Source of the DNA: Pseudomonas sp. K2I15
Lineage (GTDB): Bacteria > Pseudomonadota > Gammaproteobacteria > Pseudomonadales > Pseudomonadaceae
DNA length: 64,000 nt
Direction of reading: 5' to 3'
NCBI RefSeq assembly: GCF_002204795.1
Contig: NZ_NIXO01000001.1
Coordinates: 186,001 to 250,000, forward strand
A program made the translations under genes and the position numbers. How positions within the stretch are numbered: the stretch's first letter is position 1; the number at the start of each line of letters is the position of its first letter. Shown piece after piece: positions 36,401 to 44,981 of the stretch. Below the pieces are notes generated by a model. It had not been told where the DNA came from. It worked only from the letters and a program-made list of their open reading frames with translations, and searched no databases.

Positions 36401-36932
36401 TTACGTCGACACCTCCACGCAGACCTGGCGCTGGCAGCCGGGTGCGGCGCAGAAGCTCGGCATCGCACCGGGCGTGCTGCAAACCTTCCAGCGGGCGGCG
36501 ACCATTCGTGATGCGTTTTTCCGCGCCGGTGGTACCCAGCCGGTTGTGCGCTTTGAGCTCAAACCGGTGGCGATGGACGCGACCATCACCCAGTTCCTGC
36601 TGGACCTGGACGGCCAACAACTGAGCTACGACCACGGCCCGAGTCGCCCGGTTGCGATGCAGTGGCCCAACCCCGGCAGCATTGGCGTGGTGCGTATTTC
36701 CATCATGCCGCCGTCGGCCAGCGGGCGCTCCGGTGTGACGCTGGATGGCCCGTGGGCGTGGTTCCGTTTGCTTGAGCAATCGGACCTGACCGCCGGCAAT
36801 TCGCCGGACCGCTTCAACCTGCGCCTGCGGGTCGACGGCGCGAGCATCTCCTACGAATTGCGGGCCAACAGCGCCTTCAACCCGTTCAAGAACCGCGTGC
36901 TTAACGGCTTCAGCCTGCCGGAGCGGTTATGA
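33432..36932 (+). CDS. tssM: T6SS inner-membrane protein TssM (IcmF)
   Basis: Large membrane protein of 1166 aa bridging TssL and TssJ. The start is GTG, overlapping the tssL stop. Two N-terminal helices (about 6-28 and 41-59) precede a cytosolic NTPase-like domain with Walker A GPPGSGKTT (128-136). A third helix is near 446-466. The rest is periplasmic, ending in the beta-rich TssM C-terminus that contacts TssJ. A complete Walker A suggests nucleotide binding, which not all TssM proteins retain. Confidence 0.96.
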   Translation: MKAFFSFVIRWVIPLLGLIALSLIIWFVGPLLDVLVPEGRRWALIILVFAVWIAYRVFRIIQVRRQAAQVMRSLAAETPPDPASVATAEELATLRQRMDEALVLLKKAKLGGDERRNLYELPWYVIIGPPGSGKTTALVNSGLHFPLAAQLGAGAVRGVGGTRNCDWWFTDQAVLLDTAGRYTTQDSNSTVDKAAWLGFLDLLKKQRSRRPIDGAFIAISLSDLLLGSDAERAAHAAAIRLRIQELYTQLGVRFPIYLMLTKLDLVPGFMEFFDNLSKEERAQVWGMTFALDDGKNSDSPLAHLQSEFAGLEQRLNERLVERLQQERDPARRDLIYGFPQQFGALKDCLQGFLEGVFKPNAFEERVLLRGVYFTSGTQEGSPIDRLIGAMAQSMNLDRQHLARQTGTGRSYFIEKLFTAVAFAERGLVGVNPKVERRRKWIARGVLAATVALVLVVSTLWWVSYRANQAYIAQVDQKVAPLGQTVQSLSPAQREVLAVLPLLNAVKNLAGDSPSWSEGLGLYQGDMLEAESASVYRKLLIAVFAPRLVTRIEEQLHSGGNSDFLYEGLKAYLMLADNEHYDPDFIKAWIALDWDRNLPRDLPADQRQALIGHLQALFERHPPSARLDPRLIDDLRRQLQQLPVAQRVYDRIKRQKLPEGVPDFRINEAAGRDAALVFSRKSGKPLGEPLSGFFTAKGYRQGFLLTSLNQTGTLAEEQWVLGREQADQQNVVSLAADVRRLYFQDYQRQWDALLADIDFVPITSVAQAADVLRVISGPTSPLKKLLVAVSKETDLQQEERLLAAKGAPVEGGVDKLKERLGSLLGQDQPSANAPAASEDPVTAHFAELNSIVSKNEGEPAAIDGLLADMNALYVQVSAMVGASGDALLGEAKNQAAAAATRVSLNAERQPPLVQGLVKSVVNSTTNSMMGGVRNQLNAAWVSEVVNVYRQSLAGRYPMSPGSARDATLDDFGQFFGVGGVMDNYFRKYLQPYVDTSTQTWRWQPGAAQKLGIAPGVLQTFQRAATIRDAFFRAGGTQPVVRFELKPVAMDATITQFLLDLDGQQLSYDHGPSRPVAMQWPNPGSIGVVRISIMPPSASGRSGVTLDGPWAWFRLLEQSDLTAGNSPDRFNLRLRVDGASISYELRANSAFNPFKNRVLNGFSLPERL

Positions 36933-37582
36933 CCACGTTGGGCTTCTACGGCAAGTTGGCCAGCCGCGGCGACTTTGTCAGCCGCGCGCTGCCGCAGAGT
37001 TTTATCGGCCCTTGGGACAGTTGGCTGGCGTCTGGCTTGCTCGCCAGCCAGACCAGCCTTGGGGCTGACTGGTTGAACGCGTACCTGGTCAGCCCGCTGT
37101 GGCGCTTCGTGTTGGCGCCGGGCGTGTGCGGGCCGGACGCGGCGGTGGGCGTGGTGATGCCGAGCATCGACCGTGTGGGCCGCTATTTCCCGCTGACCGT
37201 GGCTGCGCTGTTGGATCACGACACCGACCCGGCCTCCGTCGTCGGCGGCCCGGACGCCTGGTTTGAACAGGTGGAAGAACTGCTGCTGAGCACGCTGGAT
37301 GCCGGCGCTACGTTCGAAGGGTTCAGCGACGGAATCGAAAGCCTCGGCACGCCAGCCTGCCGACCACGCACGGTGGGCAGCCGCTTTGCCGGCTTGCAGC
37401 GCGTCGACGCCACAGACCCGCAAGCACGCATGACCGCGCTCGCCGAACAGGCCTGTGAAGGCGCCAGCCTGTGGTGGGGCCGTGGCTCGCAACAGATTTC
37501 CCCCGGTTTATTGCGGTGTCAGGGCCTGCCTGCCGCCGGCGATTTTGCGCAATTTTTGCTCGGCCAAGAAGGTGTTGTGTAG
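36929..37582 (+). CDS. tagF: T6SS post-translational repressor TagF
   Basis: Protein of 217 aa that in P. aeruginosa holds Fha1 inactive independently of phosphorylation. Family segments are LGFYGKLASRGDFVSRALPQ, VGVVMPSIDRVGRYFPLTVA and the end LRCQGLPAAGDFAQFL. It overlaps the tssM stop as ATGA and abuts pppA with no gap. TagF and PppA are fused into one protein in some bacteria; here they are separate. Confidence 0.94.
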   Translation: MTTLGFYGKLASRGDFVSRALPQSFIGPWDSWLASGLLASQTSLGADWLNAYLVSPLWRFVLAPGVCGPDAAVGVVMPSIDRVGRYFPLTVAALLDHDTDPASVVGGPDAWFEQVEELLLSTLDAGATFEGFSDGIESLGTPACRPRTVGSRFAGLQRVDATDPQARMTALAEQACEGASLWWGRGSQQISPGLLRCQGLPAAGDFAQFLLGQEGVV

Positions 37583-38302
37583 ATGCGGTCCACGTTCAAA
37601 TCCGCCAGCAAAAGCCACGTCGGCATGGTTCGCCAAGTCAATGAAGACGCCTGCCTCGACCTGCCGGAAAACGGCTTGTGGGTGGTGGCCGACGGCATGG
37701 GCGGGCACGCGGCGGGGGATTACGTCAGCAGCCTGATCGTCGACAGCCTGCGCGGTATTCCCGTAGGCCGCTCCCTGGAGGAATACACGGCGGCGTTGCG
37801 CAGCGACCTGCTGCGGGTCAACGGCGCTGTACGCGAAGAAACCGCCCACCGCGGCGTCACCATGATGGGCAGCACCGTGGTGTTGCTCGCTACCCGAGGC
37901 TTGCGCGGCGTGTGTTTGTGGGCCGGCGACAGCCGCCTGTATCGCCTGCGGGACGGCCTGCTGGAAGGCATCTCCCGCGACCACAGCTACGTGCAGGACC
38001 TGCAAGACAGCGGCCTGCTCAGCGAGGCCGACGCCCGGGTGCACCCGCGGGCCAACATCGTCACCCGCGCGATTGGTGTGGAAGCGCAGTTGGCGTTGTC
38101 GTCGGTAGACCTGCTGATCGCTCCCGGCGACAGTTACCTGCTGTGCAGCGACGGCCTGAACAAGACCGTCGAAGACCACGAGATTCGCGAAGTGCTGAGC
38201 CATGCCGAGCCGGATGAAATCGTCCGCAGCCTGGTACACCTGGGCCTCAATCGCGGCGCGCCGGACAACATCACCGCCATCGTTGTGAAGGTGTCGACAT
38301 GA
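37583..38302 (+). CDS. pppA: T6SS PP2C phosphatase PppA
   Basis: Ser/Thr phosphatase of 239 aa, opposing PpkA by dephosphorylating Fha. PP2C metal-binding motifs are present: VRQVNEDACLD, VVADGMGGHAAGD, LWAGDSRLYRLRDG, LCSDGLNK and DNITAIVVKV. There is no membrane segment or signal peptide. The gene begins at the base after the tagF stop and overlaps ppkA by ATGA. Confidence 0.96.
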   Translation: MRSTFKSASKSHVGMVRQVNEDACLDLPENGLWVVADGMGGHAAGDYVSSLIVDSLRGIPVGRSLEEYTAALRSDLLRVNGAVREETAHRGVTMMGSTVVLLATRGLRGVCLWAGDSRLYRLRDGLLEGISRDHSYVQDLQDSGLLSEADARVHPRANIVTRAIGVEAQLALSSVDLLIAPGDSYLLCSDGLNKTVEDHEIREVLSHAEPDEIVRSLVHLGLNRGAPDNITAIVVKVST

Positions 38303-41300
38303 ACATCATCATTCCCGGGTACGACATCGAAGGCGAAATCGGCGTTGGCGCCATGGCCAGCGTGTACCTGGCGACCCAGCGTTCCCTGGAGCGCAAGGTG
38401 GCGTTGAAGATCATGGCGGCGGCGCTGGCGGCCGACCCGAGCTTTTGCGAGCGCTTCCTGCGCGAAGGCAAGACCCTGGCGCGTTTGTCCCACCCGCACA
38501 CCGTGACGATCCATGACATCGGCAATGTCGGTGAGTTGTATTACATGGCCATGGAATACCTGCCCAACGGCACGCTCAAGGAGCGCATTGCCGCGGGCCT
38601 GACGCCGGAGCAGGGGCTGACGTATATCCGCCAGATCGCTTCGGCGCTGGGCTATGCCCACGCCCAAGGCCTGGTGCACCGTGATGTGAAACCGGCGAAC
38701 ATTCTGTTCCGCGCGGATGGCACGGCGGTGTTGTCGGACTTTGGTATCGCCAAGTCGCTGGATGATCGCACCCAGTTCACCCAGGCCGGATTTGCCGTCG
38801 GCACGCCCAGCTACATGAGCCCGGAACAGGCGCGGGGCCAGGAGATTGATGGGCGCGCTGACCTGTATGCGTTGGGCGTGGTGCTCTACGAAATCCTGGT
38901 GGGCAAGCTGCCTTACAACGGAACGGATGCGCTTTCTACTGCGCTGGCGCACCTCACTGAACCGCTGCCGGAATTGCCGGTGCACCACGGGCGTTATCAG
39001 GAGGTGCTGCGCAAGCTGCTGGCCAAAGACCCGGCGGAACGTTTCCCGGATGCGGCGGCATTGCTGACGGCGCTGGATCAGTTGCCGAAGGACACGCAGG
39101 TAGAGGCAACGCTGATTCGACCTCTGCCGATTCCGGTTGCGGTCTCGAATGACCTGGCAGGACTCACGCCGGTTTCCATCGAAATCCCGACCGACAAGCC
39201 GCAGCCGCAACCGGTGCGCCAGCCGGTGGTGACGCCGACGCAGCACTCCGCCGTGTCTGAACAAACCCGTGGGCCGGTGCTGGCGTTGGCGGCAGTTGCC
39301 GTGGCGGTCGCGCTGGCGATTGGCGGTGCCAGTTACTGGTGGTTGAAAGATGACGCGCCCGCCGCGCCGCCGGTCGTTGCGGCTGCCAAGACAGTCACGC
39401 CGCCTGCCGTGCAACCGGTGGTCGCGGAGGTCGACGGAGGCCAACGTCCGCTGCTGATGGCCGGCAAGAAAACCCTGTTCCAGCGCGTACTGAGCAAGCC
39501 TGGCACCAAGCTTTCCCACGAGGCGGGCGGGGCGCCAGGCGAAGGTTTGCCGGCGTTTTCGGTGCTCTACGTTTACCAGCGCAAAGACATCGACGGCAGT
39601 CCGTGGTTGCGTGTTGGCGCCGCCACTGACGGGCGTAGCGACGGTTGGTTGCCGGCGGCGCAAGTCAGCGACTGGAAGCAGAGCCTGGTGCTCAAGTTCA
39701 CCGAGCGGTCGGGCCGGGCGCCGGTGATGTTCCTGCGCCAATCCGCGGAAGTGGAAAAGCTGCTGGCCGATCCTGCCGCGGCGAAAAACCTGCTGCTCAA
39801 GGTGCAGAAAAACAGCGAGGACAACCAGCAAGTGCTGGCCCTGGAACCGACCGCCAGCGCCGTCCCGCAGAGCCAGTTCTACCTGCTGCCGATCTTCGAT
39901 TCCAAAGAGAGCTTCGACGAAAACGGCCAGCCGGTGCAGTTGCTCAACGTCGCCTCCATCGACCCTGGCAACACGCCTGACTCCAGCGCCAAGGCTGTCG
40001 GACGAACGCCGGTGATCAATGCCAACGCCGACGCGTTCCGTACAGCTGTGGTGCTGGTGGTCGACACCACCGTCTCGATGCAGCCCTATATCGACCAGGT
40101 CCGCGACGTGGTCCACGAACTGCAAACCCGCATCGCCGAACGTGGCGAGCTGGACAGCGTGAGCTTCGGCCTGGTGGGCTTTCGCAACAGCATCAAGAAA
40201 ACCCCCGGCCTGGAATACGTGGCCAAGACCCTGATCACCCTCGATCAGGGCCGCGACCCACAACGCTTCCTCGACATGGCACGGCAGGTAAAGGCGTCTA
40301 CCGTCTCCAGTCACTCATTCAACGAAGATGCGTTCGCCGGCGTGATGCAGGCGGTGGACGGCATGGACTGGTCCGGTTATGGCGGGCGCTTGATCCTGCT
40401 GGTGACCGATGCCGGTGCGCTGCGCAAGAACGACCCGTTCGCCACCACCCAGATGAACGAAGCCGAAGTGCGCCAGGCCGCATTGGGCAAGCAGATCAAG
40501 ATCTACGCCCTGCACCTGCGCACCGACGCCGGCAAGAAAACCCACAGCGGCGCCGAAACCCAGTACCGCACGCTGACCGCCGACGCCAACCCACAGATCG
40601 GCGACCTGTACACGCCGGTGCCGGGTGGCGATGTGCGCAAGTTCGGCGAGCGGGTCGACGAAATCGGCACGGTGTTCGCCAACCTGGTGCATCAGGTGCG
40701 CAGCAATACGCCGCAGCCGGTACCGCTGCTCAGCGCTGCGCCGACGCTGGCAGACAAGTCGGCCGCTGTTGGCTATGCGATGCACATGGACTTCCTCGGG
40801 CGCAAAACCGCGAGTCAGGCGCCGCAACTGGTCAGCGCCTGGACCGCCGACCGCGACCTGACCAACACCGCGCTGCCAGCCTTCCAGGTGTGCGTGATGC
40901 TGACCAAATTGCAGCTCAACGATTTGCAGCAATCCTTGAAACTGATCGTCGACGCGGCGCGTAAAACCCAGACTTCACCGAAGGATTTCTTCCAGGAAAT
41001 CGCCAGCGCCTCGGCCTACATGAGCCGCGACCCGCAGGCCTTGCGCAAGGGCGGCAACCTGGCGGACGGCGGCATTCTTGGCGAATACCTCGAAGGCCTG
41101 CCGTACCGCAGCAAGTCGCTGAACATGACCCAGGATCTATGGTTGTCGTTGAGCGTGGCCGAGCAGGAAGACTTTATCGACGAGCTGGATTCGAAGATCC
41201 GCCTCTACGAAACCTTCCACAACGATGTGGCGAACTGGGTCCGTTTCGGCGATGCCGAGCCGGGTGATGCGTTGTACCGCGTGCCGTTGTCGACGTTGCC

Positions 41301-41304
41301 GTAA
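38299..41304 (+). CDS. ppkA: T6SS Ser/Thr kinase PpkA with SH3-like and vWA domains
   Basis: Membrane kinase of 1001 aa that starts the threonine-phosphorylation pathway. The cytosolic kinase domain (1-265) has K37 in VALKIM, HRDVKPAN (127-134) and DFG (147-149). One membrane helix lies at about 331-352 (VLALAAVAVAVALAIGGASY). The periplasmic part has an SH3-like stretch (about 380-460, PWLRVGAATDGRSDGWLPAA) and a von Willebrand A domain from about 582, with the metal motif DTTVS instead of the common DxSxS. The periplasmic end should sense TagQR. All key kinase residues are intact. Confidence 0.95.
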   Translation: MNIIIPGYDIEGEIGVGAMASVYLATQRSLERKVALKIMAAALAADPSFCERFLREGKTLARLSHPHTVTIHDIGNVGELYYMAMEYLPNGTLKERIAAGLTPEQGLTYIRQIASALGYAHAQGLVHRDVKPANILFRADGTAVLSDFGIAKSLDDRTQFTQAGFAVGTPSYMSPEQARGQEIDGRADLYALGVVLYEILVGKLPYNGTDALSTALAHLTEPLPELPVHHGRYQEVLRKLLAKDPAERFPDAAALLTALDQLPKDTQVEATLIRPLPIPVAVSNDLAGLTPVSIEIPTDKPQPQPVRQPVVTPTQHSAVSEQTRGPVLALAAVAVAVALAIGGASYWWLKDDAPAAPPVVAAAKTVTPPAVQPVVAEVDGGQRPLLMAGKKTLFQRVLSKPGTKLSHEAGGAPGEGLPAFSVLYVYQRKDIDGSPWLRVGAATDGRSDGWLPAAQVSDWKQSLVLKFTERSGRAPVMFLRQSAEVEKLLADPAAAKNLLLKVQKNSEDNQQVLALEPTASAVPQSQFYLLPIFDSKESFDENGQPVQLLNVASIDPGNTPDSSAKAVGRTPVINANADAFRTAVVLVVDTTVSMQPYIDQVRDVVHELQTRIAERGELDSVSFGLVGFRNSIKKTPGLEYVAKTLITLDQGRDPQRFLDMARQVKASTVSSHSFNEDAFAGVMQAVDGMDWSGYGGRLILLVTDAGALRKNDPFATTQMNEAEVRQAALGKQIKIYALHLRTDAGKKTHSGAETQYRTLTADANPQIGDLYTPVPGGDVRKFGERVDEIGTVFANLVHQVRSNTPQPVPLLSAAPTLADKSAAVGYAMHMDFLGRKTASQAPQLVSAWTADRDLTNTALPAFQVCVMLTKLQLNDLQQSLKLIVDAARKTQTSPKDFFQEIASASAYMSRDPQALRKGGNLADGGILGEYLEGLPYRSKSLNMTQDLWLSLSVAEQEDFIDELDSKIRLYETFHNDVANWVRFGDAEPGDALYRVPLSTLP

Positions 41305-42008
41305 TGCTGAACTTGAGCGCAGTGCACAAGAGCCGGGGCGTCGGGGCCCAGCGCTACAGCCTGGTGATTCCGGGCCTGCAACTGCGTGCGGGTGAACAGT
41401 TGGCGGTGGTCGGGCCGAGTGGCTGCGGCAAGAGCACTCTGCTGGATTTGCTGGCGCTGGTATTGGCGCCGGATCAGGTCGGTCAGTTCGATTTCAACCG
41501 CGTCGACATCGCCGGGCTTTGGCGTGGCGATCAGCAAAGCGAGCTGGCTCAACTGCGCAGTCGGCACTTGGGTTATGTGCTGCAAACCGGCGGCCTGCTG
41601 GGCTTTCTCGACGTACGCGGCAACATTGCGTTGTCGCGGCAATTGCTGGGTTTGAAGGACGACGGCAGCGTGGCGCGGTTGGCCGAGCAGTTGGAAATCA
41701 CTGATCAGCTGGATAAGAAGCCTGCGGCGTTGTCCGTCGGCCAGCGTCAGCGCGTCAGCTGCGCCCGGGCGTTGGCCCACGGTCCACAACTGTTGCTGGC
41801 GGATGAACCGACCGCTGCGCTCGACCCGTTGAACGCCGAACGCGTGATGCAGGCGCTGTTGGCCCAGGCCCGGAACAACAGCGCGTGCTGCGTGATCGCC
41901 ACCCATGACGAACCCTTGGCCCGGGCCAGCGGCTTGCAGGTACGGCGCATCAGCTGCCGTCGCGACACCGACGGCGGCGTCACCGCCACCCTCGGGGAGG
42001 CGTGCTGA
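41304..42008 (+). CDS. tagT: ABC-transporter ATPase TagT
   Basis: ATPase of 234 aa, LolD-like. Walker A is GPSGCGKST, the signature LSVGQRQRVSCARAL and Walker B LLLADEPTAALD. With TagS it forms an inner-membrane complex upstream of PpkA in the H1 signalling cascade. It begins in a TAATG overlap with ppkA and ends in a TGATG overlap with tagS. Confidence 0.93.
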   Translation: MLNLSAVHKSRGVGAQRYSLVIPGLQLRAGEQLAVVGPSGCGKSTLLDLLALVLAPDQVGQFDFNRVDIAGLWRGDQQSELAQLRSRHLGYVLQTGGLLGFLDVRGNIALSRQLLGLKDDGSVARLAEQLEITDQLDKKPAALSVGQRQRVSCARALAHGPQLLLADEPTAALDPLNAERVMQALLAQARNNSACCVIATHDEPLARASGLQVRRISCRRDTDGGVTATLGEAC

Positions 42009-43192
42009 TGCGGATCGCACTGGTGGCTTCCCTGGCCTGGCAGGACTACCGCAACGATGCGTGGCTGTCGGTGTGTTCGGTGCTCGCGCTGGTGGCGGTG
42101 ATCGCGCCGTTGCTGGTGTTATTTGGCCTGAAATATGGACTGGTTAGCAGTTTGACCGAACGTTTGGAAAACGACCCCGCCACCCGGGAAATTATTCCGC
42201 TGGGCGGTGGTCGATTCAGCAGTGAGTTTGTCGAGCAGCTGCGCCAGCGCCGTGACGTGGCGTTCGCCTTGCCGCGTACCCGTCAGATTGCAGCCACGGC
42301 GCAGTTGGGCGCAGTGACGGTGGAGATGTTGCCGACGGCCGCCAACGACCCCTTGCTGGCCGGTATGCCAATGCCCAAGGGCCTGGATCAAATCGTACTG
42401 AGCCACACCGCCGCCGAGAAGCTCGGGGCACAGGCCGGGGATTGGCTGGAGGCAAGTTTTGGTCGCCAGGTGGCGGGGCGCGTCGAGTCGCAACGCACGC
42501 GGGTTCAAGTGCTGCACGTGTTGCCGCTGGAAGCCTTCGCCCGGGACGGATTGTTTGCGCCCTTGGGCTTGCTGGAAGCGGCGGAAGATTATCGTGATGG
42601 CCGCGCGGTGCCGGCGTTTGGCTGGGACGGCGATGCAGCAGGCGTGAGTGAGCAGCGGGTTTACCCGGCGTTCCGTCTGTATGCGCGCCGCCTGGTGGAT
42701 GTGGAGCCGCTGCGGGTGTATTTCGTCGGGCAGAATTTGCTGGTGTCGACCCAGGCCCAGACGATCGCCCAAGTGCAGTCGTTGAGCCGCAACCTGTCGA
42801 TCGTGTTCTGGATCATCGCCGGGCTGGCCTTGGCGGGCGCGTTTGCTGCGATCTTTGCCGGCGCGCTGGCATCGGTTGCACGCAAGCGGCGGGAATTGTC
42901 GGTGCTGCGGCTGTTGGGTTTTTCCACCGCAGGGCTGTTGCTGTTCGTGGTGCTGCAGGCGCTGTACAGCGCCGGGTTTGCCGCGGTGTTGAGTGGACTT
43001 TTATACGGCCTGGCAGAGTCAGGCCTGAACCAATTATTCGTGCAGGTGCCGGGCGAGTACGCCAGTCACCTGTTGGCGCGTCATTACGGCCTGGCCCTGG
43101 CTGCTGTCCTCGGCGTCAGCGCCGTGGCGGCGGCCTGTGGCGGTTGGCGTGTGGCGCGTATCCAGGCTTCTGAAGGAATCAGAGATGTATAA
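42008..43192 (+). CDS. tagS: ABC-transporter permease TagS
   Basis: Membrane protein of 394 aa of the FtsX/LolC type. One membrane helix near residues 20-45 is followed by a large periplasmic domain. Three helices near the end (SIVFWIIAGLALAGAFAAIF, GLLLFVVLQALYSAGFAAVL and LALAAVLGVSAVAAACGGW) complete the fold. The ATG overlapping the tagT stop is chosen over a GTG two codons earlier. The 3' end overlaps tagR by 8 nt. Confidence 0.9.
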   Translation: MRIALVASLAWQDYRNDAWLSVCSVLALVAVIAPLLVLFGLKYGLVSSLTERLENDPATREIIPLGGGRFSSEFVEQLRQRRDVAFALPRTRQIAATAQLGAVTVEMLPTAANDPLLAGMPMPKGLDQIVLSHTAAEKLGAQAGDWLEASFGRQVAGRVESQRTRVQVLHVLPLEAFARDGLFAPLGLLEAAEDYRDGRAVPAFGWDGDAAGVSEQRVYPAFRLYARRLVDVEPLRVYFVGQNLLVSTQAQTIAQVQSLSRNLSIVFWIIAGLALAGAFAAIFAGALASVARKRRELSVLRLLGFSTAGLLLFVVLQALYSAGFAAVLSGLLYGLAESGLNQLFVQVPGEYASHLLARHYGLALAAVLGVSAVAAACGGWRVARIQASEGIRDV

Positions 43193-44897
43193 GTTACTGG
43201 GCGCCGCCGTGGCGCTGACCCTGGCCACCGTGGCCTGGGCCGATGAAGCGAGCGACAAGCTGGACAACCCCAAGCCGCTGCCGGACGACGTCAGCCTGCC
43301 GCTGCCGTGCGAAGGCAACATGCTGTTCCGCTACGCCTACGTGCTGGCCCAAGGCACCCTGGATGACCGCGAGATCAGCCTCGGCTACCCGTTCAGTGAA
43401 GGCGAGGCGGGCTATCAGCAGTCGTTCATTTCCGGCTATCGCCGCGACTTTATCAACGGCCAGTTCACCCTCAAGGATCTGCCCAAGGACTGGAACAAGG
43501 TCATCGCGCCCTTGATGCCCAAGACCGACGCCAAGACCCCGCTCAAGCCGATGCTCTACTTCATCGGCAAGTACGAAGTCACCGCGCGGCAATACGCGCA
43601 GGTCATGTCCCAGGCGCAATCCCTGGCCAGCGGCGAGCCGGCCCCGACGTGCGACGTACCGACTGGCATGGCGGCGCGTTTGCCCAAGGTCAAGCTGTCG
43701 CGCTTTGAGGCCGAGCGCTTCTCGGCGGTGTACAGCGCCTGGCTGATGAAATACCACCGCGAGCTGCTGCCGGTGAGCGGTCGTGGTTCTTCGGCGGACG
43801 ACGGCGGCCTGGGCTTTGTACGCCTGCCCACCGAAGTGGAGTGGGAGTTCGCCGCACGCGGTGGCCAGGCGGTCAGCCGTCAGGACCTGGAAGGCCGGCT
43901 GTTTCCACGGCGCGTCGAGGGCAATGAAAGCGACGGCCCGCTTGCCGATTACGCGGTGTTCAATCAGGTCGCCGGTGGCACCGGCCAGGCTGCACGGTTG
44001 ATGCCCATCGGCACCAAATTGCCCAACCCGATCGGCATGTTCGATGTGATCGGCAACGCGGCGGAAATGGTCCAGGAATCGTTCCAACTGGTGCACGCCG
44101 GGCGCCGCCAGGGCACCTATGGCGGCTTCGTGGTCAAGGGCGGCAACTACCTGGAAGGCGAGGGCACGCTGTTTACCGGCATGCGCCGCGAGTACCCGTT
44201 GTTCGCCGCCGACGGCACCGAACAAAGCAACGAAACCACCGGCTTTCGCGTGGCGATTGGCGCCTTGTCGGCGCCGCGTTCGCGCTACAAGGAGCTGTTC
44301 GCCCAGTGGCAGAAAGAAGGCCGCCTGGCCTCGCTGACCGACGCCATCGACGACGCCCAAGACCCGACCAAGCGCCTGGACAGCATCATCGCCGCCAGTG
44401 TTGACCCGCGCCTGCAAGCCGAACTTGGCCTGGTCAACGAAGAGCTCAAGCGCAACGTCTCGCTGATCGCCCAGCAGCGCGAAGAAGCGGCCGGCAACCT
44501 GATTCAGTCTGCGGCCTTGGTGGCCGAGACCATCAACAACTACAACATCCGCCTGATCAATTTGCAGAAGAGCCGCCAGCAGGCCATCGATGCCAATGAC
44601 GAGGCCAGCGCACAGCTGTTTGCCACGGCCATCACCAATGGGCGCAGTGCGCTGGATGGCGCGGTGGCGATCTATATCGACAACCTGGCCACCGGCACGC
44701 GTTACACCGATGCGGTGATTCAGGCGCAGTTTCAACGGATCAAGGAAGAGTTGGATCGCAAGCCAGTGCTGGGCAAGAGCCTGGTGACGCGCGCGACGTT
44801 ATTCGTTCGCCATGTGGGCAACTACCGCAAGCAACAGCGGGCCGACCCGGCGACGATTTTGAAGGAATTGCTCGCAGCGAGCGGTCAGCGGTCTTGA
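43185..44897 (+). CDS. tagR: T6SS sensor TagR (FGE/SUMF1-like)
   Basis: Periplasmic protein of 570 aa with a signal peptide (LLGAAVALTLATVAWA). The formylglycine-generating-enzyme-like domain shows YFIGKYEVTARQYAQVM, RLPTEVEWEFAARGG and GMFDVIGNAAEMVQESF. The final 200 residues are helical (about 380-570). In P. aeruginosa TagR acts with outer-membrane TagQ upstream of PpkA. The enzymatic function of the fold is probably lost. The ATG is preceded by AAGGAA. Confidence 0.92.
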   Translation: MYKLLGAAVALTLATVAWADEASDKLDNPKPLPDDVSLPLPCEGNMLFRYAYVLAQGTLDDREISLGYPFSEGEAGYQQSFISGYRRDFINGQFTLKDLPKDWNKVIAPLMPKTDAKTPLKPMLYFIGKYEVTARQYAQVMSQAQSLASGEPAPTCDVPTGMAARLPKVKLSRFEAERFSAVYSAWLMKYHRELLPVSGRGSSADDGGLGFVRLPTEVEWEFAARGGQAVSRQDLEGRLFPRRVEGNESDGPLADYAVFNQVAGGTGQAARLMPIGTKLPNPIGMFDVIGNAAEMVQESFQLVHAGRRQGTYGGFVVKGGNYLEGEGTLFTGMRREYPLFAADGTEQSNETTGFRVAIGALSAPRSRYKELFAQWQKEGRLASLTDAIDDAQDPTKRLDSIIAASVDPRLQAELGLVNEELKRNVSLIAQQREEAAGNLIQSAALVAETINNYNIRLINLQKSRQQAIDANDEASAQLFATAITNGRSALDGAVAIYIDNLATGTRYTDAVIQAQFQRIKEELDRKPVLGKSLVTRATLFVRHVGNYRKQQRADPATILKELLAASGQRS

Positions 44898-44981
44898 CCG
44901 TTGGTTGTATGGCGAGCTTGGAAGGGACTCAGGCGGCGGTGGGCCGTGCTGGGCAAGTCAAACTTAAAAGAGAACACACCT

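Noticed and set aside
32970-36779. 1269-codon open frame antisense to tssM
   Set aside because: It mirrors the tssM frame in GC-rich codons, is rich in His, Arg and Gln, has no family likeness and would overlap a certain gene.
38134-40314. 726-codon open frame antisense to ppkA
   Set aside because: Arg/Gln-rich shadow of the kinase gene.
42002-42007. GTG start for tagS two codons earlier
   Set aside because: The ATG overlapping the tagT stop (TGATG) is the natural coupled start.
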